A DNA stretch of 64,000 nucleotides from Neoechinorhynchus agilis (taxonomy: Eukaryota > Acanthocephala): assembly GCA_051530055.1 (NCBI GenBank), contig CM121342.1, forward strand, positions 1,922,001 to 1,986,000, given 5' to 3'. Positions 23,544 to 34,272 of the stretch are shown here, in pieces (within the stretch, counting starts at the first letter, position 1; each line of letters begins with the position of its first letter). Under the pieces are notes generated by a model. The model worked only from the letters and a program-made list of their open reading frames with translations, was not told the origin of the DNA and made no database searches. The translations under genes and the position numbers were made by a program.

Positions 23544-24011
23544 ATGTGTGGGTTCTGTTGCGCACGGATCCTCTCGAAATTAACCCCTAAACACTCAATC
23601 ACTGAAATATGCATGTACCAACAACTTCGAACTCAAGCCGAATCCGACACTACCATTACTGTACCGGACGCTGGATCGGCCCCTCCCCCCGAACAAAATT
23701 CGCCACGAACAATCGAATCAGCTTCATCCTTCATCCAATTGACCATGGCAAAGGATGACACTCTTGACGTGCTCTCAATGTCCGGACACTCAAAATCCTC
23801 GAGCCGAAATAGGAAAAATCCTCCGGTTCAGAGATGTATCACGCCTCCCTCAGCCCTGACTCGCCCACCGCGCTCGCCTCGAAATGCCCCACTTCATCAC
23901 TCCCCTGCCCATTCACAAGACTGCAGCGTCTTCATTTCTGGAATCCCAGAATGCCTACATACTGATCATGCCTCGAGCAATCTACACCACTTCCAAGAAA
24001 TCATGAAATAA
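23544..24011 (+). pseudogene. LINE ORF1-like region
   Basis: A 155-codon frame, proline/serine-rich, ends with QDCSVFISGIPECL. The FISGIPE motif is typical of the start of the RNA-binding fold in ORF1 proteins of CR1/Jockey-type LINEs, which coat the element RNA. The frame stops shortly after the motif, so the domain is incomplete. Confidence 0.5.
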
Positions 24012-24598
24012 CCCCAACCCTCTTTCTGGAATTTTCCACAAACATACCAACTCCAGTAGCATTTTACCGGATACTTACGAAACATCCAGCCCTTAAACGC
24101 CCTCGATTGCTAAAGGTCACTTTCTCCTCTCCGCTCAGAGCCTCTTTATTTGTGGGAAAGGAGCGGTAATGCACTCATCATCGTTTCCTTATCGCATTTC
24201 CGCCCCAAGGAGAAGCTCAACCTTACAATCACAAAAAAACATCCTCAAGCTCTGGGGGGAACTCATCAACAAAAGCAAAAATTACGCTCACGACCCCCCC
24301 AAGAAAACTCAGCCCAGCCAAATGGATCCAACGCCGTAAATTTTTGGAATGTGCCCAAAGAACCCGCCGTAGCTTGGTCGGCACAGCAATGGGCGTCTCC
24401 GTATCTTCTACAACGACCATCACCGCAACAGCAACCCCTAATGTATCCGACAAATCAATTCTCATGCCCACTCCCTGCGATATACGCTCCACATCTATTT
24501 TCGCACCCACTAATCCATCCCATGAACGCTCCTTATGCGCCACCGAGTTAAGCGTATCTGACGCCAAGTCGGTCTCAACAAATCATCGCCTCAATCCT

Positions 24599-25240
24599 AG
24601 AAGAAAGAAAATATACTTTCCTAGGATACTTTACTCAAATGCTCGCAGCCTCCTTCCCAAACTCGATGAGGTTATAAGTATGTCGGTAAGAACCAATGCG
24701 GATATCATAATAATTTCCGAAACATGGCTTACCCTTATAAACAAGGACTCCGCAATCCTGCCCGGGTTCTCAGCGTTTCACTCTTATCGCGAAGACAAAA
24801 CAGGGGGAGGAATCTCAATATTAGTTCGCACTCTACTGCCTTATTCAGTATCCCGCATAGGTTCCCTACAACATCCCGACCTTGATTTCATCGCCATTCA
24901 TCTCTCCACCCATTTAAGAAACGGCTTTCGAGAGTTCTCTATCGCGGGCGTCTACCGTCCTCCCGATTCTCGCCCCTCGGCCGCAGATGCCCAAATAGAA
25001 ACACCGATGGATCTGTTCAACAGCAACAATTCACACCACTTCCTCATTGCAGGCGACTTTAACAACCTTTTTCAACTTACGCCACTCTCTGACCTGCATC
25101 AACTCGTCAAATTTCCTACACGGTAAAAATCCCGCCTCGACAAAGTGTTCTCCAATATACAAGCCTGCACAACCGCTATTAAACTACCGCCACTCGCCAA
25201 CTCAGATCACTCCTGCGTCCTCGTCGCCACTTCTAGCCCA
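24599..25240 (+). pseudogene. LINE endonuclease domain
   Basis: Endonuclease/exonuclease/phosphatase fold motifs appear in order: LYSNARSLLPKLDEV, IIIISETWL, GGGISILVR, IAGVYRPPDS, FLIAGDFN and, past a stop, LDKVFSN ... NSDHSCVL. This enzyme nicks target DNA to prime reverse transcription. One in-frame TAA near 25124 splits the domain, and the same frame resumes directly after it. Confidence 0.8.
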
Positions 25241-25309
25241 TATCCTTGTATCAAACATCCAGCAGTTCCCGTTTGGGACAAACGGGATCATCACATCTTC
25301 AAATTCGTA

Positions 25310-26496
25310 GGAATGTTCAAATCTGTGGTTCCCTTTATCTTTTCGCCCCATCTCTACCCTTCCCGTGCTCTCCAAGTCTTTGAAAAATGCTTTAAAGCGA
25401 GCCTTCTCCCCAAGCTCCTAACTAAGCGGTCACCCTATAATTTGGATTTCGCCCTAAATATTCAGCCACAGATGCTCTACTCTGCATTTATGACGCGCTC
25501 ATCCAAAATATTGATTCCAAACCTTCCCTCGTCTCACGCCTTATCCAACTTGATCTATCGAAAGCGTTCGACTCTGTGGAAGATCACAAACTTATCGAAG
25601 TTTGTTCCGATTTCGGACTGAATGCTTGGCAAATTCGATGGCTCTTTTCATATTTGACAAATCGAGCACAATACATAAAATACAACGCCGCCACCTCAAA
25701 GACCATGCTTCTATCAAAAGGTGTCCCTCAAGGAGCCATCCTTTCCCCACTCCTCTTCAACATCTTTCTTAACAGACTCAAACTCCTCTCGAGCGAAACC
25801 CGTCTATTCCCGTATGCCGACGATATAACCCTAGTCACCATTGCACCGGCAAACAGGTAACTGTCTGTTACCCTGGCTGAAATCTCAAACATTACAGATT
25901 TCTGCAACGGCATGAAATTATCGATCAATTTCTCGAAATCGTTTGAGATGATCCCGGCTCTTAAAGGAAACCCGTCATCCTACACACAGCCATATCTACC
26001 AAATGCGATAAAACGCGTCGCTAACCTTCGAATTTTGGGCCTCCAGTTCCAACAAGACCTAAAATGGCATTCCCACGTCTCTTTAGCCCTCAGAAATCAT
26101 AATTTCAAAATCTACCACTTAAAACGCCTTCGTATTTTCAGGGTGATCCCGGCAGATCTAGCGAAATGTTATCTAGCTTACATTCTCCCATCCATAACGT
26201 ACGGCTACCCCACATTCTGCAATATCTTCAAATCACAGCTACGCAAGCTAGAAGTTTTCCATAAGAGAGCTGCCAAAATTTGCTCCGGCGATTTTCTGTC
26301 CATGAAAGACACTCTCCTAACAATTTTCACAAAGCAGAGCAAACGCCTGATGTCCCATCCGCCGCAATTCGCTCCCCATATTACCCACCCTCATAGAAAG
26401 CGCAATCCATCCTCCTTCAAACCGCACAAATCGCGAACCAAAACCCACCTTCATTCCTTCCTTCCTGCTGCTCAGTCATATTTAAATAGTAACTGA
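25310..26496 (+). pseudogene. LINE reverse-transcriptase domain
   Basis: Motifs across frames: IQLDLSKAFDSVEDHKLIE, FGLNAWQIRWLFSYLTNR, GVPQGAILSPLLFNIF and the catalytic FPYADDITLV, then INFSKSFEMIP, RILGLQFQQDLKWH and the thumb/C-terminal LEVFHKRAAKICSGDF. At least two frame changes and one stop separate them. The layout is that of an ORF2 protein. Its relatives here are the fragments at 22.7-23.3, 28.9, 36.2, 37.4 and 55.3 kb. Confidence 0.85.
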
Positions 26497-26802
26497 ATCG
26501 AAGGAAAGAGCACAACCAACTATACTTCGGCAACCAAAGATACATGGAACGGGTAGCTATAGTTGTTTACTTTCAAAGTAAAAATAAATAAATAAAACGT
26601 GTTTGGAACATAGCAAAATATCGGAGTTTCATAGGTTAGAGAAAGGTTTTTGTCCTTCTATACCTCTGGCGTTTTTCCGCCCGAGACGAGTGGGAGCAGA
26701 TGCGAGTTTATGTGCAAGAACGGTCTTGCGCCAAATAAGAGTTTGATCAGCAAGTTAGGATTGCAGACGGGGAAAATCTCGACTGCATGTGTGGTATGCT
26801 TT

Positions 26803-26940
26803 ATTAATATATTTTTAGAAGGCAATACCACTCATGCCCCAAAAATTTCGAATGGCGGTTTATAAAATGCTCACGGAATCGAAGTTGAAGGATGGGAACC
26901 CTTAAAATTGATGGGAAATCCACGAATTCTTTGCAACTTC
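26803..26940 (+). pseudogene. Remnant of the repeat unit of the 44.8-kb surface protein gene
   Basis: The plus strand reads INIFLEGNTTHAPKISNGG, then a stop, then a continuation resembling IEVEGWEPLKIDGKSTNSLQ. This aligns with the surface-protein repeat around 49760-49890 (NIFLEGNGTNTQKISNEDLL ... EGSEPLKIDGKTTTSLQ), and the DNA is also clearly similar. It is a decayed fragment of that gene family on this side of the duplication. Confidence 0.7.
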
Positions 26941-27600
26941 TAATTGTCAACGTCCTGCTTCCATCTTGCCAATGATTTTTTCGACGATTCAGAACCCCCC
27001 CGTGATTTTTTGGGGGAGATTAAGGTTGACGCGAGGTTTTTCATAGCCAATATGGGTCACTCCGATTCCAGTGCAGTGTCCTAGATTTTAAAGCTGAAAG
27101 GTTTAAGGGGTTTCCAGGAAGTTGTTGAACAAGTACTTTATTCTTCGTAGGATTTGTTTTCTCCCCAAAATCTTCGTACGTAGATTTAAAAGTATTGGTG
27201 AATTATTGCAGTTGATCCGGATATGTGGAAGGCACTCCATGGTTGTCAGCTTGCTGTATTTCTGTAACAGTGATCTCGAAAATACAGGGATTTCCTTTCC
27301 ATTCGGTTGAAGTTGAGCACGCCGCTTTCATATCAGTAGCGAATCTTGATGATACAATCTATGAAGTCTTTGGTGTTGTCCAGGAGAGAAACTAGATAGA
27401 TTGAGTATGGCGGATCGGCACCGCTTTTGGGTCACATAGTAGTCCCTTGTACTGTCCTCTGGCGTACATTCCATCGGATTAAGGATGACGCGCTCGAGAT
27501 GAAATGATGAAATGATGAAATGCCCTCTTTAAATTAAGAAATCAAAGGATGAAAAATAATTTAATATTTCGAATTTTAAGCCATAAGATCATTCACACCA

Positions 27601-27912
27601 CCGCTCTGGATCACTCAGCTGCCGTCCTGGTGTAGCGGTCGAAAGTACGGATGCAGCGTTCCCTCGTTGCACAGCCAGACGAATGTTTTGTAGGAGGAAT
27701 GCTCCTGATCTCGGATCGCCAGTGATTCGTCTCAATCGCTTGACCAGGTCCTGCGCTGCGGGACCAAACGACCCGAGCGTCTCGACGCCAAAGGGAATGA
27801 AATAATGATTTTGTCCTTCTGCGTTCCACAGCGGCGGTTGCTGCCCCCTGGTTTAATGGTGGCGAATTTTATGTTGTTGGCTGCGAACGCGTCCACGCAC
27901 GTAGCGTCCTAC
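27601..27912 (-). mobile_element. LINE C-terminal domain fragment (family 2), copy A
   Basis: Minus-strand frames contain ATCVDAFAANN, PGG, HYFIPFGVETLGSFGPAAQ, RRITGDPRSGAFLLQNI and LAVQRGNAASVLSTA. This is the family-2 C-terminal module, frame-shifted between the first and second halves. A similar variant closes the window at 63.7 kb. Confidence 0.75.
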
Positions 27913-28197
27913 GTTAAACTAAGATCAAATCAATCACAGAAGCTTATATTTTGAAGAAATGAAGGCAATGATAATTTTTGCTTCGCTGAATTTTAGAATG
28001 TTGACACTTTTATCGTTTAGTAGCATGATAATTATTTACATGCAAAATTTCGATAACAATTTTTCTAAAGTGCAACAAATTACTTTTCGATATTATTTGT
28101 GATTATGATAGAAAATAACAAGCCAATAAAATCGACCCCTTTTCTTTCAAAAAATTGATACTGTAAGTACTAGTTTTAGCCGCAATATAACCTCACT

Positions 28198-28585
28198 ATG
28201 CCAATTCCGTGCCTCAGTCAATTCTCTTTCGCTGTTGTTCAATCTTACGTTTTTGAACTTCACAACAGAATTTGCGATGAACTTAGACGTCAAAGATCGG
28301 TCAGTCTTGAGTTGCGGAATTATAATGTAGGATTCCCCATCAATAGAGAAAAAGTTCCAATCGTTGTTCGGGTAAGTTTAAAAACTTTTAAATTTTATGA
28401 CCGACTTCTTCGATTAGCTATTCGTTGAAAGATGGGAATATGTTGATGCTCACATCGAAGCTGTTCTTCAACCAGACAGATTGTTCGAGCCTCGTTTTGT
28501 CAGGATTCTGGCACGTCAATTTCATCCATCTGCTAATCTTCCAACTCCAACGGAAAATGGATACATTGTCCAGATGAGGCGATAA
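28198..28585 (+). CDS. Unknown 113-aa protein, copy A
   Basis: Two exons (28198-28371, 28418-28585) join through a 46-nt GTAAGT..TTAG intron in phase 0. The product begins MPIPCLSQFSFAVVQSY, is rich in R/E/V and contains NRICDELRRQRSVSLELR, LFVERWEYVDAH and FEPRFVRILARQFHP. It ends ENGYIVQMRR. CTAGTTTTAG lies 17 nt before the ATG, and an AATAAA lies at 28634. No family is recognised and no signal peptide or membrane helix is seen. Both duplicate copies are intact, which supports a real gene or a very recent copy. The function is unknown. Confidence 0.6.
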
Positions 28586-28877
28586 AATTATTTATGAAAA
28601 TTATTTTATCAACATATTAAGCTTATTTAACCAAATAAAATATTTAATCAAATTAATTTATGTTACGATGTAAAATATTTTTTTGATTTAAAAATTTACG
28701 ATCGCTTCGAACACAAAGAACTGATATGCTTTTATGACAAAATTTGAATCTACGCGGTCATCTGATTATCCGTTGATTAATCAAATATTAACATTTTGTT
28801 TCTGTTTTCGTATTAACCCCAGGTCGAGATTTTCTGATGATATCATTTTTTATATTTAATATTTCAACGGCCGTTTT

Positions 28878-29215
28878 GTTTCAAAGAATAAGAGAGAAAA
28901 CAGCTCCTTGGGGGACCCTCGTTGATTGCTAAGGTGTTCGAGGCGATGCTCCCTATTTCGATAAATTGTAATCTATTGTTTAGAACGGATTTCAACCCTC
29001 AAAATTTAAGCATGCATCGAAAAGATTGGGTTTTGACCGACCGAATCAAAAACTTTCTGAATGTCGATTTGGATGAGTCGAGAGATAAATAAAGGTTGTG
29101 CGTCGAGATTACAAAAAAAATCTTAGATGCATAGAAGAGCATCCGTCCACGAAAAGAATAGATGAAATTATTCGATTGAACATTGACAGAAGGTGTGCTT
29201 TAAAGCATCCCTCGA
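28878..29215 (-). mobile_element. LINE RT fragment (CR1/Jockey-like), copy A
   Basis: The minus strand holds PLFISRLIQIDIQKVFDSV, NRLQFIEIGSIAS-like DNA and a degenerate QRGSPKELFSL block matching the RT fragment at 22.7-23.0 kb and the GVPQGA motif of the larger element. The frame is broken. Confidence 0.65.
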
Positions 29216-29380
29216 TTATATAAGCACGTATTTGTTATTTTAAAACACGACATCAGTCGACGACGAAAAGTAAATCTACATGATATCTGGGCATTTAGCC
29301 ATTAGAAAGTTTGCATTATTATACGTCTTTGTGAAAATATTCAACATTATATCGTGTATTTGGCAAAACTTGAGGTAAAA

Positions 29381-29800
29381 CTATCTATAGCATTTTTCAA
29401 GTAAGCAGTTAAAACAAAAATGACGAGAAATCATGGATACAATTATCTCAAAAAATTTAACGCGCAACATTAGCATTGATATGTGATGTTTAGAACTCGC
29501 AATCAGCCGACGAGGAAACTGATATCTGCTTGAAATGTACGCATTTCGCTGTACAATCCAAACATTTAAAAGCTTTACTGGAAATTCCCAACATGATTTC
29601 TGACATTTTTCAAGAAATGCAGTTAAATCATCTATAACTTGTGTCATATCTCGAAAAAATATTAAAGGGTGATATAAGCTTGGATTTGTGATTTGCGCAA
29701 TTAATGATTCCTTAATTTGCAGATAGATTGTTAACTTTTCTTTGCTGATCAGCGTAATATTCAGCATTGTTTCGAACAATAGTAGTGCTTTGTTCCACAA
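29381..29800 (-). CDS. Unrecognised open frame, copy A
   Basis: A 139-codon minus-strand frame, hydrophobic and basic (ESLIAQITNPSLYHPLIFF, VIDDLTAFLEKCQKSCWEF, LMLRVKFFEIIVSMISRHF). No domain is recognised, and there is no convincing start context. A long neighbouring frame also stays open over its first ~40 codons. It could be an exon of a host gene, or old transposon sequence carried in the duplication. Confidence 0.25.
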   Translation of the reverse strand: MWNKALLLFETMLNITLISKEKLTIYLQIKESLIAQITNPSLYHPLIFFRDMTQVIDDLTAFLEKCQKSCWEFPVKLLNVWIVQRNAYISSRYQFPRRLIASSKHHISMLMLRVKFFEIIVSMISRHFCFNCLLEKCYR

Positions 29801-29920
29801 CTTGACGAGGAATATATTTTGTTTGGTGATGAGGAATTATAAATTAGAATCCTGAATAAAATATAAATTTAGATAAAATGGCGGTAGAATAGTTTTATTT
29901 ACTCCAAATGCTGCATGCAA

Positions 29921-31915
29921 TCAAAGCCTAATTCCATCCTCCACTTCGATACCGTCAATCACATGTTTACGACGAGTGTATAAATTCTTTACGGTCGCAA
30001 AACACAATCCGGATGCAGTTTCATCTCTAACAAATAGACTTACCAAAAGTTCATTATCGTTCATTGCTGAGTAACATCGCTTTATATACCTCATAATTTT
30101 TTTCATATTCGTTTCTTTCCAGCAATCACTATTGAGTTTTCCATAAAATTGGCAAATCGTGAACTCTTTACGTTTGTCTGGTTTTTTGACAATATCGCAG
30201 AATGATTCACAGACTTGTCTATTGCTCTCACAAAGTAAGGATTCAATTGATCCATAAGCACGGTCACCTCGGTTTGATTGACCGATAAATACGCATTTGA
30301 GAGAACGAAGGAAGGAAAAGAATTGCGATGAAACCCCCGTGCCTGTATTATAAACAAATCGTTCCACTTCTGCTCTATCATTCACATTACGCAAAGTTCC
30401 TTCAGGTTTGTCAACGTGTTCTAGACAAGCATCCCCCGATCGAATACCGTTCTTCATTTTCCATTGAGCTAACTCCATGGCCGCTCGAGCGTCCTCAACT
30501 GGGTTGTGTGCCCCGTCTTGTCGTTGAATCGTAATTCCAAGGTGGTAAGCAGCTAGGTTTCTTAAACTCGGTCTGGATTGACGGAGGCCATTTAGGCTAA
30601 AAATTAGACTCGTATCGATGATATACGGGTGGTATAGGGCAATTAATCATCGAAAAAGTGTTTATCATTTAAAGCAAATGGAATATATAAAATCGTTAAT
30701 ACTTTGAATAGTAACTTAAATTTGAATTGATGGAATTTTGTTAAATTTTAAGCGTCCATTAAATCGATTATTTATAAAAATTGGTCGATTAACTGACTAG
30801 AATGAATATAAATAATGCCTTAAATTCCCCGTATCCTTAACATTGAGTGAACGACATTTAAATCGAGGATTAATGCCATAATTTAAGGACTTTTAAATCA
30901 ACGGATATAGAATGACCGACTAAAATGGTATCTTCAGTCAAGAGACTACATAGATTGTCCTGGACATGCTTCAAAGTTACGACACATTCTCGAAGCGTAT
31001 AAGCATTAACTCCACTGATCATTGAGTTGTAAGACCTTACAGTTTCTGGTGCTTGATAAACATAAGTTTCATATATACACTCAAGTTGTTCATTGATAAC
31101 AGCCAACCAGACAGCTGCAAATTCTCCTGATCTTAAAACACACATCTCACAGTCGATTGATAGTAAAGGACTCGCGTTAGTCACGGGTTTATATTGGTCT
31201 TTAGTATGCCTGAATTGATCTGCTTGATGGGGCTTATAACCAGGATGATTTTTATCAAGAGGCAGATTAAATTGATAATCAATCATTTGATTAAGACTTA
31301 GAAGGAGATCGAACCGTTCACAGCCTGGACTCAAATCCGCCTTAATCTTTTGTTCTTTTGTTAACATTAATCTCTCAACAGCTTCTTTCATTTGTTGACG
31401 CATCGCACCTCGTGACCTCTTCCAATTGGTTAAACTTAAAGGAACCATTACTGCAGATCTTTAAAAGGCAACCTTAAAGAATCCGCTTCTAAAAGACTAT
31501 CAAGGAATCGATTATTTGTGTCGCTTTTGAACTGAATATACGGTTCACAACGCTGACCTTCACCAAACAAACTAGACAATTCGTTGATCTGTTCACTTTT
31601 TTGTAAAATCGATCCATCGATTCCATTTACAACTATGACCCGAACTGCTTGTAAATACTTTTTGCGAAGAAAAGCACACCAGCGAGGGAGGTAAGCTTCG
31701 GTTGGAACGGCTGCATGAAGGATCATCCGTCGAACGTCGTCAATGTTTCCTTCTTGACCTTCAAGGCCCTTCAAAAGTTCGTGTTTGAACAAGATCTTTG
31801 GAACTTTGCACCTTTCCTGTCGCCTAGCATGTATACTTTTTATCAACTTTTGCCTGAAGCTATCATCTCGGAGATGTTCAACCAACGATCTATCGCACGA
31901 TGCTTTGCGTTTCAT
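29921..31915 (-). CDS. REXO5: REXO5-like RNA exonuclease (DEDD family)
   Basis: Exons 31915-31498 and 31450 to ~30878 join by a 47-nt GT..AG intron. The frame resumes at ~30632 and runs to 29921. An N-terminal region (LPRWCAFLRKKYLQAVRVIV) matches the REXO5/NEF-sp family. The exonuclease has Exo I LLSIDCEMC, Exo II LVGHSISVDLKVLKL, then HPYIIDTSLIF and Exo III DGAHNPVEDARAAMEL. These supply the acidic residues that bind two metal ions for 3'-5' RNA trimming, probably in the nucleus or nucleolus on snoRNA or rRNA. The ~200 C-terminal residues are not clearly assigned (the family usually has RRMs there). Between LKVLKL and HPYIIDT lies a 240-bp inverted-repeat-bounded segment without GT..AG, so the gene is either interrupted or spliced unconventionally. 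Confidence 0.82.
30638..30877 (-). mobile_element. 240-bp terminal-inverted-repeat segment inside the exonuclease gene
   Basis: On the minus strand the segment begins GGCATTAATCCTCGA and ends TCGATGATTAATTGCC, which are near-perfect inverted repeats of about 15 nt. The interior is AT-rich, non-coding and closed in all frames. It sits exactly where the conserved LKxxHPY motif should be continuous. No GT donor or AG acceptor can be placed to restore the frame. Removing ~245 nt (30877-30633) would restore it, giving a tyrosine at the join. TAT/CTAT flank the two ends, a possible target duplication. It is best read as a MITE-like insertion that may act as a non-canonical intron. Confidence 0.6.
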
Positions 31916-32996
31916 TTGCGTTTATGAAACCTCGGGACAAAATGAATATACTTCTTACAAACGAAAGAAAGTCTCAACTGAGAAATCTCGAATTTGGAAC
32001 CGCTTGCATGGCGTCAATCACCGGCTCTTATTCAAAGTTAAATGTTGTTAGTGCTTTTTCACCTATTTTTACCTGTAAGTTCAAATTCGTAATCAATTTT
32101 ATCCGCTGTTTTTTTATGTTTCCATAGATCCATTGACGTTTTAAACTTTTAAATTTAAAAATATTCGTCTTTTCATAACCAGAGTTCATCTAATGCTTCA
32201 TTTGAACTTCTATGTTTGCACAAGTTGATTGTTTTGTTAAAAAGAGAATATTATAACATTTTCGCATTATAAAAACATGAACAATTCAATTTTCAAACAA
32301 ATATTATAAATTTTGAACATTGCATTCGAGTGTTTTTACAAGCGCTCCTGCAAGCAATAACCACCAATTCCGACCAGAACGGACCTTCCAACCCAACCAA
32401 ATATTCTCAAACGGACGAAACTCTCCAGACTGGATAGTTCCACCCGAATATGCATCCCTCTGCTGGATATTCCCATCCTAACCGGTAAGGTTTTCTTTTG
32501 AACTACTCTGAACTCGAGTGCTTATGAGGACCCAAAGGTTTCCGTATTTTTTACCAATAAACGTGCTTTACTATAGGTCGTTTGTCGACACCCGCGGGAG
32601 ATCGTTGAAGACAAACTCATTGATAAATCCCGCTTCCTCGGAGAAGATATCTGAGGATCCGGAACGATGCTGGGAGCAATACGTGCACTCAAAAAGCGGT
32701 CGAATAAGAACAAAGAGAACTTAAACCTATTCGGAATGCTACCGACGGGCGTGATTCGACCCATTAGAATGTTTTTAGAGTGCAATCTCTTTGTTAAACA
32801 GTCTTTTTTTCGTTTTGGCAAAGATTTTCCTCGATGATATGTGGAAAAGCAGCCCATGTTCCCACATTTATCGTCTAGCCAAATTTATCTCCACTATTTT
32901 TGGATGAGTTGCGGTTCACTTAAAGAGAGGATTTTGAAGTCGGTGACATGGAGAGGGGATTGAATTATATGCATCATACTCATAGGATTCACATGA
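31916..32996. other. Intergenic, with a short satellite-related patch
   Basis: No gene is supported here. At about 32626-32675 roughly 45 nt (GAAGATATC...GATCCGGAACGATGC) match the reverse complement of the 402-bp array unit at around 88%. Short frames on both strands around 32518-32857 lack recognisable domains and may be old transposon sequence. Confidence 0.5.
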
Positions 32997-32999
32997 CAC

Positions 33000-33263
33000 A
33001 AGACAAACCATCGGATTATCGGCTATTTTTCCATTTATGTTTCAAAGTTAATCGGGTCACTGATTTCAGTTGGTATCACATCGAGATTCCCATTATCCTC
33101 AGAGATGCACAGAACATCACTGGTTTGCATATCGTCATTATCCGAGAAACGATTGGCTTCAAAAGGAGTGAACGCAATTTTCGCTAATAATGGATATACT
33201 CTTAACGAAATCATGCGGTCCCAGTAGCGGTATTATCCAAGAGTGTAGAAACGGAAAGATGAT
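33000..33263 (+). repeat. ~265-bp dispersed repeat, arm 1 of an inverted pair
   Basis: This stretch is almost exactly the reverse complement of 41414-41683. It begins GACAAACCATCGGATTATCG and ends at ACGGAAAGATGATC. The content is not recognised as a known protein. The partner lies beside Ty3/Gypsy pol sequence. Confidence 0.85.
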
Positions 33264-33613
33264 CGCGAGGTTAGGTCAAATAGACCCAACAAAACGCGAG
33301 TAGTGTTCTCATGAAAATCTGGGTAGATAAAAAGTGATTTTTCTAGAAAAATAAAACTAAAAAAGATTTGATAAATTTCCGGAAAAGATCATTGATCTCT
33401 TGCGGACCATGTTGGGCAGTACTTCTTTAGAATATCATTATGTTCTAAATCCCGTTCACTCGGACGGGTTACACAGTAAATGATTCCATTCCTGTAAACT
33501 CAGGTGATTCTGTAGTGATCGCTTTATTGTGAAATTAAAAAGGACCATGTTAAACGGGGAAAACGGCGTTTACGATTAAAGGAGGAATTTCCCGATATAT
33601 CCCAAATTACCAA

Positions 33614-33960
33614 TCATATCGCGGAAACAGGTTTCTGATAGATGAATTCGTTTCGCGACGGAAACACTCCCTGGTAGATCAGAGGGTACAAAACATCCGG
33701 CCAACCAAGAGTGCAGATTGCTTGACAAACGATAGAAGGTAGATCCCAGAGGTGTGAAGAATTCGTGTAGCTATGACGTTCGTCCACTTGCCCGAATGGT
33801 GTCAAATCGCTGAATAGATCAATTTTGCATAAACTTAAAAGGTTGCTCACATTGTTCTTGGTAGCCTTTTTGTGAATAAAATTAGAGCGTACACAAATGT
33901 TGCCCGCCAACATATAATCCAGTGCCCCATAATTGATTTGGCGAATCGAGAATGAAAGCT
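33614..33960 (-). CDS. Unrecognised open frame next to copy B
   Basis: A minus-strand frame of about 115 codons (KLSFSIRQINYGALDYML... LPSIVCQAICTLGWPDVLYP... YQKPVSAI). Its upstream end touches the left border of duplication copy B at 33967, so the duplication may have landed on, or cut off, the start of this frame. No family is recognised. It could be a host exon or transposon. From 33264 to 33613 nothing is seen. Confidence 0.3.
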
Positions 33961-34135
33961 TTTCACGGTTAGAGAAAGGTTTTTGTCCTTCTATACCTCT
34001 GGCGTTTTTCCGCCCGAGACGAGTGGGAGCAGATGCGAGTTTATGTGCAAGAACGGTCTTGCGCCAAATAAGAGTTTGATCAGCAAGTTAGGATTGCAGA
34101 CGGGGAAAATCTCGACTGCATGTGTGGTATGCTTT

Positions 34136-34272
34136 ATTAATATATTTTTAGAAGGCAATACCACTCATGCCCCAAAAATTTCGAATGGCGGTTTATAAAA
34201 TGCTCACGGAATCGAAGTTGAAGGATGGGAACCCTTAAAATTGATGGGAAATCCACGAATTCTTTGCAACTT
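34136..34272 (+). pseudogene. Remnant of surface-protein repeat, copy B
   Basis: Identical by eye to 26803-26940 and carried along by the segmental duplication. It holds the same partial repeat unit of the large surface-protein gene, closed by a stop. Confidence 0.7.

Larger units (their letters stand above)
23540..26600 (+). mobile_element. Nearly full-length, inactivated CR1/Jockey-like LINE
   Basis: The element reads in order: an ORF1-like region, an apurinic-type endonuclease, a reverse transcriptase and a short AT-rich 3' end (AAATAAATAAATAAAACGTG). Base use is CT-rich on the coding strand, unlike the host genes. The frame changes several times, so it is dead but fairly young. The 3' terminus (TACATGG ... 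AATAAAACGTGTT) recurs at ~37.65 kb and ~56.1 kb, defining the family end. It ends 30-40 nt before copy A of the segmental duplication. Confidence 0.85.
26634..30075 (+). repeat. Segmental duplication, copy A (3,442 bp)
   Basis: This stretch is repeated in direct orientation at 33967-37407 with an offset of 7,332-7,333. I saw four differences by eye: a C run of 7 versus 6 at ~26995, and single changes at 27828, 28874 and 29900. It carries a surface-protein repeat remnant, a LINE tail, a complete 113-aa gene, a LINE RT fragment, an unknown minus-strand frame and the 3' end of the REXO5-like gene. Because that gene continues unbroken past 30075, copy A looks like the source. Confidence 0.95.

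Noticed and set aside
27500-27525. GAAATGAT short tandem repeat (also in copy B)
   Set aside because: Only about three units; a trivial microsatellite.
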